A DNA stretch of 56,805 nucleotides from Methanobacteriota archaeon (GCA_019347805.1 JAHWKR010000017.1:1-56805), one strand, 5' to 3'; counted from the stretch's first letter, positions 40,053 through 49,199 are shown. The notes: generated from the sequence alone by a model not told the origin. Made by a program: numbers and translations.

Positions 40053-40484
40053 ATGGCGGCGCAGGTGGAGAATCTGCGTACGCTTTTGCCATTCGTCGTC
40101 CTGTCGCTTATCGTCGTGGCCGTTCCCGGTGCCGAAGCGTGTTGCCACACCAATGACGGTTTCATCACGACACCGATGGACGCTTGTCCTGCTGCACCGC
40201 TTCCGGCAGATGCCGGGGCGATCGTGACGCCGCAGGCGGTCGTCGCGTTCGGGACGACCGTCACCGATTGGAGTTTCGTCGCCTACGATCTTGCAGCGGA
40301 GATCGTCCAGGACGTCCTCGTCTGTCGCTATCTCGATGGCGCGCTTGTCGCGTCGGACGAAGGAACAGGGTACATGGAACTCTCGGATGTCACGACCGAT
40401 CATGCCGAGATCTGGGTCCGTCCGCCCGCCGCCCCCGTCCTGACGGATCTGAGCGGCGAGGTGTATGTCGACTTTCGGACGTGA
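40053..40484 (+). CDS. Small secreted protein
   Basis: 143 residues. N-terminal hydrophobic helix (LLPFVVLSLIVVAVPGAEA) followed by CCHTNDGF, so the mature protein begins with a Cys pair; a lipid anchor is possible, although there is no clear lipobox. The body has a small beta-rich fold (VVAFGTTVTDWSFVAYDLAA, VLVCRYLDGALVASDEG). No family recognised. It is the third in a row of exported proteins, starting 22 bases after the previous stop, with TTTTATGAG upstream. Confidence 0.5.
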   Translation: MAAQVENLRTLLPFVVLSLIVVAVPGAEACCHTNDGFITTPMDACPAAPLPADAGAIVTPQAVVAFGTTVTDWSFVAYDLAAEIVQDVLVCRYLDGALVASDEGTGYMELSDVTTDHAEIWVRPPAAPVLTDLSGEVYVDFRT

Positions 40485-40487
40485 AGG

Positions 40488-40790
40488 TCACTGTTGCTTC
40501 GTCGTCTGACGCGCTTCGGCGTCGTCGAGCTTCGCGCGTAGCCGTCTTTCGTCCTCTTCGAGCTGCGGTTTCCCTTCCAGGAACTCCCGGTCCGTGGCCG
40601 AGTGCAAACGGTCGACGCGTTCCCGGAACGCGTCGGTCATGCTCATGACCTGTTCGACCTCGACATCGTAGCGGACCCGTGCGTCGTCGAGCTGGTTGAT
40701 GTCTTCGACGAGCTTGTTGCGCCGTTCGTCGAACTCGCGCGATCTTTCAAGGATGCGCCTGCGCTCTTCCTTCTCGGTTTGTTTCACCAT
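40488..40790 (-). CDS. Coiled-coil protein of unknown function
   Basis: 100 residues from ATG 40790. Nearly all residues are Glu, Arg, Lys, Asp or Leu in heptad-like order (EERRRILERSREFDERRN, KLVEDINQLDDARVRYD, DREFLEGKPQLEEDERRL), so a long alpha-helical coiled coil is expected. The in-frame extension to 40853 runs into the upstream gene end and is rejected. It follows the acyl-lipid fusion gene by 59 bases on the same strand; no role can be assigned. Confidence 0.5.
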   Translation of the reverse strand: MVKQTEKEERRRILERSREFDERRNKLVEDINQLDDARVRYDVEVEQVMSMTDAFRERVDRLHSATDREFLEGKPQLEEDERRLRAKLDDAEARQTTKQQ

Positions 40791-40849
40791 CGTGCTTGCT
40801 TGCGTGTGTCTCGACCTTTGACCTTTGCCCGCAGTGGGTCGACATGTCC

Positions 40850-43552
40850 TCATCGGCCGTCTTCGGGACTTTCCCCGATGAGACGTTCGAGCCGCCCGTG
40901 AAGAGCGTCGACGATGCGTTCCACATCGTCGTCGCCGTCCCCTTCCTCGAGCAAGGTGTCGCGTCCGACCGGCTCGCCGAACCGCACCCGCACGCGGCCT
41001 TTGAGGCGTGGTGTCGTCCGGCCGACCGGCAGGATGTCGTGCGTGCCGTAGATGGCCACCGGGACGATGGGGACGTCGTGTCGGGACAGGAGATGGCCGA
41101 TGCCGGGGCGCAGGCGTTGCAGGTCGCCGTCGGTGGAGCGGGAGCCTTCAGGGAACCAGACGACCGTGCCGTCGCGTTCGAACGCCTCGGTGGCGTAGGC
41201 GAGCGCGACTTCGGGCCGGGCGGGTCCTGCGGGGAGTGTCTGCATGATGCGACCGATCGTGCGCGTGACGGGGTTGGCGGTGACGAGGCCTTCCCAGCCG
41301 AGCCAGTATGTGCGGGCACGGATGTCGGCGGGCAGGGCGGCGTCGAGGACGAACGGGTCGAGATGGCTGGTGTGGTTGGGCGCAAGGAGCAGGGCGCCGT
41401 TCCGTGGCAGTCGTTCGATGTCCTCGACGTCTACGTTGTAGAGCGCGCGCATCATCGCGGCGTCCAGTCCGCGCAGACCGCGGGAGACGCCTTCCAGGCC
41501 TTTCGGGAGCGGTTCGAGCCATCGTCTCGCGTTGTCGTCCAATACGCGTCCGGGTTCTTCGAGCGCTGTCCGGATGCGGTCTTCCGGTGGTCCGCCCTCT
41601 TCGCCCTCCCGGACGGCTTGAAGGAGGTCGCGCACGGTGCGGATGGAGGTGATGGTGTCCTGGTCTAGTCCGACTCCGGTGCGTCTGGCGATGCCTTGGG
41701 TGATCTCGAGCCAGTCGATGGAGTCGACGCCGAGGTCGTAGCGGGGGTCGCTGTCGGGAGTGAGACGTGTCTTCTCGAAGCGCTCGGTGAGGAGGTCCCA
41801 GGCAGCGCGGGCGTCCGGGTGGTCGAGGAGCCGTCGGTCCTTGGTCTCCATAGCACTGATATCGACCGGGTGCGCCGCTTCGGTCTCGCCTTCCTTGAGC
41901 GCGGCGTAGCGCTTTTCCAGTTCCTTCCTGCGGATCTTGCCGATGCGGGTGCGTTCGAGCGGGCGTCCTGTGACGACGTGGTCGGCGGGGCGGGAGTGTT
42001 CGGGGAGGCTGCGGGAGACCCGGCCCACCGCTTCGATGACGGCGTGTTCGGTCTCGCCGGGGTCGTCGCCCGTGGCCGATGTGTCGGGGACGATGACCGC
42101 GACCGGTCTGCCTTCGTGTTCGAGCACACCCGCTTCCCGGATGGCGTTCTTTTTGGCGAAGGCCGCTTCCAGTCGGGTCGGGTCGATGGTCTCTCCGGCG
42201 GCGGTGACGATGCGGGTGGAGCGTCTGCCGGTGATGACCAGCCGGCCGTCGTCGTCGATGCGGCCGAGGTCACCGGTGCGGAACCAGCCGTCCCCGGTGA
42301 AGGATCCCTTGTTCTTCTCGGGGAGTCCGTGATAGCCTTCGAAGACGGTCTCGCCGCGCACGAGGATCTCGCCTTCGTCATGCTTCCCGTCGTCTTCCGC
42401 CTCTTCTATGTCGGTGTCGATCTGCACATCGACAGCGTCGACCGGTCGCCCGACCGTCTTCGGGTCTTCTGTGTCAGCGTCGAAGGCGATGACCGGCGCG
42501 GTCTCGGTGAGGCCGTAGCCGACGGCGACCTGCCAACCGAGCGCTTTGAGCGTCCATGCGGTCTCGGGGTCGAGCGGGGCGCCGCCCGACGCGACCATGC
42601 GCAGGTGGGGGGCGACCTGGTCCCGGATGGGCCGGAGCAGCGGTGCGAAGAGCGGTCGGTGTGTGTAGCGGGTCGAACCGGCGACGGCGGTAAAAAGCCG
42701 GTCGACGACGGGTCCTGCGGGTCCGGCCGTCGCTTCGAGGCGTGACCGGATGCCGGTGACGAGGGCATCGAGGAGTCGGGGGACGGCGAGCAGCAGGGTG
42801 GCCCGGCCGTCATGGAGGGCGGTGCGGAGATCGTCCGGGGTCAGGCTGCGCGGAATGACGATGGGGACGCCCATCGTGAGCGGTACGAGGAGTCCGAGCG
42901 TGAAGGGATAGATGTGGTGGAACGGCAGGGGGACGAGGACGCGGTCGTCCCTTTCGAGGAGTCTCTCGGGGCGCAGGGTCTGGATGCCGGCGACAATGTT
43001 GTGATGGGTGAGCGGGACGCCTTTGGGAGCGCCGGTCGTGCCGGAAGTGTAGAACAGCACTGCGCGATCTTCCGCCGAGACCTGCGGGACGCCTTCGCTT
43101 CGTTCGTTGGAAAGGAGCTTCGAGAGCGTCTTGGCCTGGAGACCTTCCGGGTCGTCGGTGTCGATGAGGAGGAACCTCGGGGGACGTTCCAGGTCGAGTC
43201 GATCGATGCGCTCGGCGAGCTCTTTGGTGGTGAAGAGGAACCGAATGCCGCTGTCGTCGAGGATGTGCCGGAGGGTGTCGTCGTCGGCCTCGGCGTCGAT
43301 GGGGGCCAAGGTGGCGCCGCTGTGGAGGACGCCGACCGCGGCGAGCCCCCATTCGGGCCGTCGCTCGCTGAGGATACCGACTGGGGTCTCACGTTCGATG
43401 CCGAGGTCGAGGATGCCGTGGGCGAGCCGCTCGGCTTGGTCGGCGAGGCGGTCGCAGGAGTATGTCCGCTCGCCGTCTTCGTCGAACGAGAGGACGGCCG
43501 CTCGTTCGCCATGGCCACGGATGACGACCAGTAGTTCGGCGAGCGTCTCCAC
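40850..43552 (-). CDS. Fused AMP-ligase, acyl-carrier and PlsC-like acyltransferase
   Basis: 900 residues from leaderless GTG 43552 (CCTTAATCG about 27 bases upstream). Three modules in order: an acyl-activating enzyme (about 1-545; FYTSGTTGAPKGVPLTH at about 170, YGLTETAPVIAF, FRTGDLGRIDDDGRL); a carrier-protein-like segment with LGVDSIDWLEITQG, whose Ser611 is placed for phosphopantetheine attachment; and a lysophosphatidate-acyltransferase-like domain (NHTSHLDPF at about 726, the HX4D motif; WFPEGSRSTDG). This order resembles bacterial Aas-type acyltransferase/acyl-ACP synthetase fusions, but reversed. The predicted product loads an acyl chain, carries it and transfers it to a glycerophosphate-like acceptor, unexpected for ether-lipid archaea. 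Confidence 0.85.
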   Translation of the reverse strand: METLAELLVVIRGHGERAAVLSFDEDGERTYSCDRLADQAERLAHGILDLGIERETPVGILSERRPEWGLAAVGVLHSGATLAPIDAEADDDTLRHILDDSGIRFLFTTKELAERIDRLDLERPPRFLLIDTDDPEGLQAKTLSKLLSNERSEGVPQVSAEDRAVLFYTSGTTGAPKGVPLTHHNIVAGIQTLRPERLLERDDRVLVPLPFHHIYPFTLGLLVPLTMGVPIVIPRSLTPDDLRTALHDGRATLLLAVPRLLDALVTGIRSRLEATAGPAGPVVDRLFTAVAGSTRYTHRPLFAPLLRPIRDQVAPHLRMVASGGAPLDPETAWTLKALGWQVAVGYGLTETAPVIAFDADTEDPKTVGRPVDAVDVQIDTDIEEAEDDGKHDEGEILVRGETVFEGYHGLPEKNKGSFTGDGWFRTGDLGRIDDDGRLVITGRRSTRIVTAAGETIDPTRLEAAFAKKNAIREAGVLEHEGRPVAVIVPDTSATGDDPGETEHAVIEAVGRVSRSLPEHSRPADHVVTGRPLERTRIGKIRRKELEKRYAALKEGETEAAHPVDISAMETKDRRLLDHPDARAAWDLLTERFEKTRLTPDSDPRYDLGVDSIDWLEITQGIARRTGVGLDQDTITSIRTVRDLLQAVREGEEGGPPEDRIRTALEEPGRVLDDNARRWLEPLPKGLEGVSRGLRGLDAAMMRALYNVDVEDIERLPRNGALLLAPNHTSHLDPFVLDAALPADIRARTYWLGWEGLVTANPVTRTIGRIMQTLPAGPARPEVALAYATEAFERDGTVVWFPEGSRSTDGDLQRLRPGIGHLLSRHDVPIVPVAIYGTHDILPVGRTTPRLKGRVRVRFGEPVGRDTLLEEGDGDDDVERIVDALHGRLERLIGESPEDGR

Positions 43553-43666
43553 CGAGGGGTCAGAACGCGTGCCGTCGATTAAGGCTCATGCCCCGAGGCG
43601 AGGCTCAGGGTGGACGGGTCAGCCAAAAGAGGGAGGTGGAGGGGGAGAGGGATGGACACCGATGTT

Positions 43667-44329
43667 TCAGTGGATGACGCGCATCTCTTTCGGCACGTTC
43701 TCCCAGTCGGCGAGGAACGCTTCCAGGCCGCTGTCCGTGAGCGGGTGCTTGACGAGCTGCTTGGCCACCTTGTATGGGATGGTGGCGACATCGGCGCCGG
43801 CGAGGGCGCAGTTCGTGACGTGCACCGGGTGGCGGACGCTCGCGGCGAGGATCTCGGTGTCGAAGCCGTAGTTGTCGAAGATGGCGCGGATCTCGCCGAT
43901 GAGGTTCATGCCGTCCATGCTGATGTCGTCGAGGCGACCGATGAAGGGCGAGACATAGGTGGCACCGGCCTTGGCGGCAAGAAGCGCCTGGGAGGCCTGG
44001 AAGATGAGGGTGACGTTGACCTTGATGCCGTCGTCGGAGAGGCTCTTCGTGGCGGTGAGTCCGGCGGGGGTCATGGGGACCTTGACGACGACGTTGGGGT
44101 GGATCTTGGCGAGTTCGCGGCCTTCGGTGACCATACCCTCGCTGTCGGTCGCGATGACCTCGGCGCTGATGTCACCGTCGACCAGTTCACAGATCTCGCC
44201 GACGACCTCGCGGAAGTCGCGGCCGGATTTGGCGATGAGGGAAGGGTTGGTGGTGACGCCGTCCAGGATGCCCCAGGCGGCGATCTCGCGGATCTCGTCG
44301 ACGTTCGCGGTGTCCAGGAAGATCTTCAT
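43667..44329 (-). CDS. Transaldolase (small, archaeal/FSA-like type)
   Basis: 220 residues from leaderless ATG 44329 (TTATATCGG about 27 bases upstream). [32 protein letters not shown], the Schiff-base Lys in [31 protein letters not shown], and [10 protein letters not shown] fit the short transaldolase family (TalC/FSA), which exchanges three-carbon units between sugar phosphates or forms fructose-6-phosphate. With the split transketolase nearby it makes a non-oxidative pentose phosphate set. Confidence 0.92.
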   Translation of the reverse strand: MKIFLDTANVDEIREIAAWGILDGVTTNPSLIAKSGRDFREVVGEICELVDGDISAEVIATDSEGMVTEGRELAKIHPNVVVKVPMTPAGLTATKSLSDDGIKVNVTLIFQASQALLAAKAGATYVSPFIGRLDDISMDGMNLIGEIRAIFDNYGFDTEILAASVRHPVHVTNCALAGADVATIPYKVAKQLVKHPLTDSGLEAFLADWENVPKEMRVIH

Positions 44330-44473
44330 GGTAGGCCCCGAGGTGTCGACCTTGGGCCGATATAAGAGGATTTTGGAGTGCGATCGGGTCGGCGTCCCTT
44401 AAAATCGTCGTTCGGCCTCCCTGTCTCGTGCAGAATCGATCCGTGCGGTGAGGGGTCGGGTGCACACAGGGAA

Positions 44474-45214
44474 ATGACGACGGAAGACCCAAGGACGATC
44501 CTGGTGGTCGGCGCCACCGGAGCGACCGGAAGACGACTGGTCGCGGAATTGCTCGAGCGCGGCTATGGCGTGAGGGTGATCGTTCGCTCTGCTCACAGGT
44601 TGCCAGGACGCATCAGGGACCACGAGATGTTGTCCATCGTCGAGACGGACCTATTGGACCTCAGTGATGACGAGATGAGGGAGCAGGTCGACGGTTGTAC
44701 GGCGATCGCTTCCTGCCTGGGCCACAACATGACCTTGAAGGGGATCTATGGGTCTCCAAGGAAGCTCGTGACGGCTGCGACCCGGCGTTTGTGCGAAGCG
44801 GTCGAAGCGACCCGACCGTCCCACCCGGTCCGGTTCGTCCTCATGAACACGGCCGGCAACAGCATCCGCGATGAAGAAGTGTCGTTCGCTGAACGATGCG
44901 TGGTCGGCCTCATCCGCTTGCTGTTGCCTCCACACCGGGACAACGAGGAGGCCGCGGACCACCTGCAGAACCACATCGGCCAAGACCACAGGTTCATCGA
45001 GTGGGTCATCGTCCGACCGGATTCGCTCATCGACGAGGACGAGGTGACCGGATACACGGTGCATCCGTCGCCGACGCGGAGCGCGATCTTCAACGCGGGA
45101 AAGGCCAGTCGGATCAATGTCGCGTACTTCATGGCGGAGTTGGCCACCGACGACACGACGTGGAATAAGTGGAAAGGCCGGATGCCGGTCATCTACAACA
45201 AGGTGTTCTCATGA
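44474..45214 (+). CDS. NAD(P)-binding SDR-like protein (atypical)
   Basis: 246 residues from ATG 44474. The N-terminal ILVVGATGATGRRLVAELLER is the TGxxGxxG motif of atypical short-chain dehydrogenases; VDGCTAIASCLGHNMTLKGI and VRFVLMNTAGNS follow, without the classical YxxxK at the usual place. Such NmrA/TMR-like proteins bind NADP and may be reductases or redox sensors. CCCTTAAAATC (44398-44407) would give a leader of about 45 bases. Divergent from the transaldolase gene. Confidence 0.7.
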   Translation: MTTEDPRTILVVGATGATGRRLVAELLERGYGVRVIVRSAHRLPGRIRDHEMLSIVETDLLDLSDDEMREQVDGCTAIASCLGHNMTLKGIYGSPRKLVTAATRRLCEAVEATRPSHPVRFVLMNTAGNSIRDEEVSFAERCVVGLIRLLLPPHRDNEEAADHLQNHIGQDHRFIEWVIVRPDSLIDEDEVTGYTVHPSPTRSAIFNAGKASRINVAYFMAELATDDTTWNKWKGRMPVIYNKVFS

Positions 45215-45248
45215 CGTTGGGGACGGGGGGTCTGCGATAGGTTTCGAC

Positions 45249-45362
45249 CTACTGCAAGACCGCCATCAACACCCACGCCACCAACAACACGATGGCGACG
45301 AGCAGGATGACGAAAAGCAAGGCGAAGAGGAGGAAGACGAAGCCGGCCTCGTCGGTCCGCAC
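45249..45362 (-). CDS. 37-residue membrane peptide downstream of transketolase
   Basis: GTG 45362 to TAG 45249. After six polar residues (VRTDEA) the chain is one long hydrophobic helix (FVFLLFALLFVILLVAIVLL, continuing VAWVLMAVLQ). It starts 8 bases after the transketolase stop on the same strand, so it is probably expressed with it. No homologue recognised; the coding call rests on composition and position. Confidence 0.45.
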   Translation of the reverse strand: MRTDEAGFVFLLFALLFVILLVAIVLLVAWVLMAVLQ

Positions 45363-45370
45363 CGTCCCAC

Positions 45371-46375
45371 CTAAGCGGGCACCGTGGCCCGGTCCTGTTT
45401 CTTCTTGACCTCGAGGACCTCTTTGACGCGGCACACGATGTCCTTGACACCCAAGCCGTACTTCTCGATGAGTTCCTGTCCGGAGCCGGATTCGCCGAAG
45501 GTGTCCTTGATGCCGACATAGCCCATCACGGTGGGGTGGTGGCGGGCGAGGGTCCAGGCGATGGACGCGCCCAGCCCGGAGAGGACGGTGTGCTCTTCGC
45601 AGGAGACGATGGCGCCGGTCTCGCGTGCCGCCCGCACGACGGCGTCCTCGTCCAAAGGCTTGATGGTGGGGCAGTGGAGCACGCGGGCGCCGATGCCCTC
45701 CTTCTCGAGTTGTTTGGCGGCGATGAGGGCGGCCTTGGTCATGGTGCCCATGGCGGCGATGGTGATGTCGTCACCCGGCAGCAGCATGTGGGCTTTGCCG
45801 ATCTCGAACGGGTCGACCGATTCGAAGATGTCGGGTTCGTCGTTTCGGCCGAGCCGTAGATAGGTCGGGCCTTCGAAGGCGCACATGGCGTGGACGGCAC
45901 TCGCCACTTCCTGGGCGTCCGATGGCGCGAGGACGGTCATGCCAGGCAGGCTCTTCATGAGGGCGATGTCCTCGACCATCTGGTGGGTCGCACCGTCACC
46001 GCCGACGGAGATGCCGCCGTGGGTGGCGTAGATCTTGACGTTGAGTCGCGGATAGCAGATGGATTGCCGGATGACGTTGTAACATTGGGCGGTCGCGAAC
46101 GTCGCGAAGGTGGCGGCGATGACCGTCTTGCCGCAGGTGGCGAGGCCGGCGGCGACCCCCATCATGTTCTGTTCCTGGATGCCCATGTCGAAGAAGCGGT
46201 CCGGGAAGGTCTGCTTGAAGCGGATGGTCTTGGTGGAGAGGGCGAGGTCCGCGTCCAACACGACGAGGTTGGGGTTCTTGCGGCCTTCTTCCAGGATGGT
46301 CTGGCTGGCGAAGTCGCGCGTCGTCTTCTTGGTGATGCCGTCGGTCTGGTCGAGCCAGGCGGTGTTGAGGCGCAC
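45371..46375 (-). CDS. Transketolase, C-terminal subunit
   Basis: 334 residues from GTG 46375. It holds the pyrimidine-binding and C-terminal domains: TRDFASQTILEEG, RFFDMGIQEQNMMGVAAGLA (catalytic Glu), ATFATFATAQCYNVIRQSIC, THGGISVGGDGATHQ, then GMTVLAPSDAQEVASAVHAM. In many archaea transketolase is split into two chains like this; the heterotetramer moves two-carbon units in the pentose phosphate pathway. Its start overlaps the N-subunit stop by one base (TAGTG). Confidence 0.93.
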   Translation of the reverse strand: MRLNTAWLDQTDGITKKTTRDFASQTILEEGRKNPNLVVLDADLALSTKTIRFKQTFPDRFFDMGIQEQNMMGVAAGLATCGKTVIAATFATFATAQCYNVIRQSICYPRLNVKIYATHGGISVGGDGATHQMVEDIALMKSLPGMTVLAPSDAQEVASAVHAMCAFEGPTYLRLGRNDEPDIFESVDPFEIGKAHMLLPGDDITIAAMGTMTKAALIAAKQLEKEGIGARVLHCPTIKPLDEDAVVRAARETGAIVSCEEHTVLSGLGASIAWTLARHHPTVMGYVGIKDTFGESGSGQELIEKYGLGVKDIVCRVKEVLEVKKKQDRATVPA

Positions 46376-47241
46376 TAGGCGGTCACTCCGAGGCGGTCGA
46401 TGCGGGCGAGCTCGGCGCCGAGCTCTTCCATCGCTTTCTGGTATTCTTCGTCCTTGGGGGCGCGGCCGTGGAAGCTGATGGAGCCCTCCATGAACGAGAC
46501 GCCTTTCCCTTTGATGGTCTTGAGGATGATGCAGGTGGGTTGGCCCTTGACCTCGGAGGCGACGGCGAGGGCGCGCAGGATCTCGTCGTGGTCGTGGCCA
46601 TCGACCTCGATGACATGCCAGCCGAAGGAGCGCCAGCGTTTCGGCAGCGGCTCAATGGACATGATCTCTTCCACCGGGCCGTCGATCTGGAGCCCGTTGC
46701 GGTCGAGGAGGACGCAGAGGTTGTCGAGACCGTGGTGCGAGGCGGAGGCCGCGGCCTCCCAGATCTGGCCTTCTTGGCATTCGCCGTCGCCGATGGCGCA
46801 GTAGACGCGGTATTCCTTGTCGTCGAGCCGGGCGGCAAGGGCCATCCCGATGGACCCCGAGAGGCCTTGTCCGAGCGATCCGGTCGTGAACTCGACCCCA
46901 GGGGTCTTGCGCATGTCGGGATGTCCCTGGAGGAAGTGGCCGGTCGAGCGCAGGCCGCGCAGTTCCTCGACCGGGAAGAGGCCATGGAGGGCCAGGCAGG
47001 CGTACATGGCGGCACAGGTGTGGCCCTTGGAGAGCACGAACCGGTCCCGGTCTTCCCAGTCGGGCCGTTTCGGGTCGTAGTCCATGTGGTGGAAGTAGAG
47101 GCAGACGAGGGCGTCGGTGAGGGAGAGGGCGCCGCCGATGTGGCCGCTACCGGCATGGTAGACGGCATCGACGACGAGCTTGCGGACCTCCGCGGACCGA
47201 CGTTCGAGATGACGGAGAAGACGCTCGGAGTGATCCGGCAT
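46375..47241 (-). CDS. Transketolase, N-terminal subunit
   Basis: 288 residues from ATG 47241; the extension to 47373 is Arg/Gly-rich and crosses the TATA-like GGGTTATCC. Thiamine-pyrophosphate-binding half: GSGHIGGALSLTDALVCLYF, DRFVLSKGHTCAAMYACLAL, GSLGQGLSGSIGMALAARL, and IGDGECQEGQIWEAAASASH, which is the GDG...N TPP/Mg2+ motif with the ligand Asn provided as DRNGLQ. It pairs with the subunit downstream; overlapping genes ensure equal expression. Confidence 0.93.
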   Translation of the reverse strand: MPDHSERLLRHLERRSAEVRKLVVDAVYHAGSGHIGGALSLTDALVCLYFHHMDYDPKRPDWEDRDRFVLSKGHTCAAMYACLALHGLFPVEELRGLRSTGHFLQGHPDMRKTPGVEFTTGSLGQGLSGSIGMALAARLDDKEYRVYCAIGDGECQEGQIWEAAASASHHGLDNLCVLLDRNGLQIDGPVEEIMSIEPLPKRWRSFGWHVIEVDGHDHDEILRALAVASEVKGQPTCIILKTIKGKGVSFMEGSISFHGRAPKDEEYQKAMEELGAELARIDRLGVTA

Positions 47242-47411
47242 GTGCCCGATTCGCGGCGAGAGAGGGACATCGGATAACCCTTTGGGATTGTGTGCGCAAG
47301 ACGTCCCGGTGGGAAAGCACGCCCTCTGCCTGCCGGCGCCGCCACCCTTGCCTCCAAATACCGGACGGGTCAACGCTTTTCAGCCGCACGCGACCTCCTG
47401 GTGACCAGCCC

Positions 47412-48287
47412 ATGCTCGAACGCACGTTCCTCCATCTTCCCGGCATCGGCGACAAGCGCGAGCGAAGGCTGTGGCGCTCCGGCGTCGCCGACTGGGCCGC
47501 CTATCGCGCATCCCACCAGGTCCAGGGGATCTCGGCGCAGGCCAAGCGGCGCCATGACCGGCTCATCGACGAGACCATCGAGGCACGCCGCGCCGGGGAC
47601 CTTGTGCGCCTCGCCGCAGCGGTGCCCAGGAACGAACATTGGCGGTTCTATCGGGAACCGAATGTGCGGGTCGGATTCCTCGACATCGAGACGACGGGGA
47701 CGGCAGAATGGGACGCGGTCACGGTCGTGGGCGTGCTCGACTCCCAGGGTCCTTTCACGCAGCTTGTGAAGGGCGACGGCCTCGACCAGGACAGCATGAC
47801 GGACCTTCTCGGTCACTTCGACGTCCTGGTGACCTTCAACGGCAACGGCTTCGACCTGCCGGTCCTGCGCCGCGCCTTCCCCGGCTCCGTCCCCGCCCTG
47901 CCCCACCTCGACCTCAGGGCGCCTCTTGCTCGGCTCGGCTACAAGGGGGGCCTGAAGCGCATCGAGACCGAACTGGGCCTCGCCCGGCCGGACGCCGTCC
48001 AAGGACTCGGCGGCTTCGAGGCGGTCCTCTTGTGGCGCCGCTGGGAAAGGAGCGGCGACGCCGAGGCGCTCGAGAAGCTCCTCGCCTACAACAAGGAAGA
48101 CGTCGTCAATATGCGGGCGCTCGCTGACTTCGCGTGCGGCGCGCTCCATGACCGCCTGTGCGGCTATTGGGGCGGCATGCCGGCGGGGGTGCCGTGGCCG
48201 TCCGGCCAGGCTCCGGAGCTCATGCCGGAGGCGTTGCGGGAGATCGTCTCGCTGCGGCCGACGGGGCAGCGGACGCTGGACGCGTGA
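47412..48287 (+). CDS. RNase H-fold exonuclease (YprB type)
   Basis: 291 residues from ATG 47412. The N-terminal helix-hairpin-helix-like LPGIGDKRERRLWRSGV (residues 9-25) precedes an RNase_H_2/DEDD domain: VGFLDIETTGTAEWDAVTVV (DxE), VTFNGNGFDLPVLRRAF, and LLAYNKEDVVNMRALADFA with the last Asp. The motif order is of YprB-like 3'-5' exonucleases of unknown substrate, which often accompany repair helicases. No partner lies adjacent. Confidence 0.8.
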   Translation: MLERTFLHLPGIGDKRERRLWRSGVADWAAYRASHQVQGISAQAKRRHDRLIDETIEARRAGDLVRLAAAVPRNEHWRFYREPNVRVGFLDIETTGTAEWDAVTVVGVLDSQGPFTQLVKGDGLDQDSMTDLLGHFDVLVTFNGNGFDLPVLRRAFPGSVPALPHLDLRAPLARLGYKGGLKRIETELGLARPDAVQGLGGFEAVLLWRRWERSGDAEALEKLLAYNKEDVVNMRALADFACGALHDRLCGYWGGMPAGVPWPSGQAPELMPEALREIVSLRPTGQRTLDA

Positions 48288-48368
48288 AAAAGACGGCAGC
48301 CTTTAAAGGCCGTGCGCGATTGAAGAACGGCTGGACCAACGGGTGCCAGTAGCGCGTCGCAGCGTCCT

Positions 48369-49199
48369 ATGAGGCCATGGCCGGTCATCGTTCTCTTGTC
48401 GCTATCGTCTCTGATGGCGGGTTGTCTGGACCCAGGAGGAGCGAACGATCCCTGCGACGATGAGGGACGAACGAGATTGGGAGACGACGCGTCAGCGTGG
48501 TTCAAAACACTGGAGCTACAGGTTCACGAAGTCGTGGACCGGCAAGTGACGTTCGACGTCATCTTGAGAGATTTGTCTCCGCCAACAATATGGCGCCTCC
48601 TCCTCATCGCATCGTCGCACGAGGGGAACCTGGACGAGGCTCTGCTGTTTCCGGTCACGACGTCCCAAAGGTGCCACATCCTTTCGGCCACGATCGATTT
48701 TCCCGAGGGAGAGGACCCGTGGGTCGCGGCGCGTGTCACCAGTTTCTTGGTGGATCCCCGCCTTAGCCCACGACACGACCGCGCGCTCGGTGCCCATTGG
48801 GCCACGGATTGGCTGCCAACGATCCACGGCTTGGCGGAAGAGGATGGACCGCACACGCCTGAGGCGGTCCTGGAGCCCTATTCGAGTGAAGACCCGTTCA
48901 ACATGACAGCGGTCGAGCGGTTGGACCACCCGGCGTGTCCGAAGGGGCACACCTACGTCCACCTGACCTTCACGGCGAAGCACCCGTATAACGTCAGGCT
49001 GGACAAGGTCCAGTTCATTCCGGGCGACGACTTCTCCCCGGTCGGGGCCTTCCCCCGTGACGGCTGGTTGCCCATGGCGGGTGGCGTCGCGGAGGTGTCG
49101 GGTTGCACCCAGTTCGGATTCAGCTGGAGCGTCCTGGCGGCGCAGGGACCATGGCTGTACCCGCCGGTAGGTCACTCTGCGGGGCACTTTGTGCCGTAG
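48369..49199 (+). CDS. Lipoprotein of unknown function
   Basis: 276 residues. Signal peptide ending in a lipobox (IVLLSLSSLMAGC), so it is lipid-anchored outside. The body contains six more cysteines, beta-rich strands (QVTFDVILRDLSPPTIWRL, AARVTSFLVDPRLS) and an HTYVHLTFTAKHPYNVRLDK region; no known domain. A palindromic CCTTTAAAGG (about 48300-48309) is the TATA candidate and implies a leader of about 35 bases. Confidence 0.6.
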   Translation: MRPWPVIVLLSLSSLMAGCLDPGGANDPCDDEGRTRLGDDASAWFKTLELQVHEVVDRQVTFDVILRDLSPPTIWRLLLIASSHEGNLDEALLFPVTTSQRCHILSATIDFPEGEDPWVAARVTSFLVDPRLSPRHDRALGAHWATDWLPTIHGLAEEDGPHTPEAVLEPYSSEDPFNMTAVERLDHPACPKGHTYVHLTFTAKHPYNVRLDKVQFIPGDDFSPVGAFPRDGWLPMAGGVAEVSGCTQFGFSWSVLAAQGPWLYPPVGHSAGHFVP

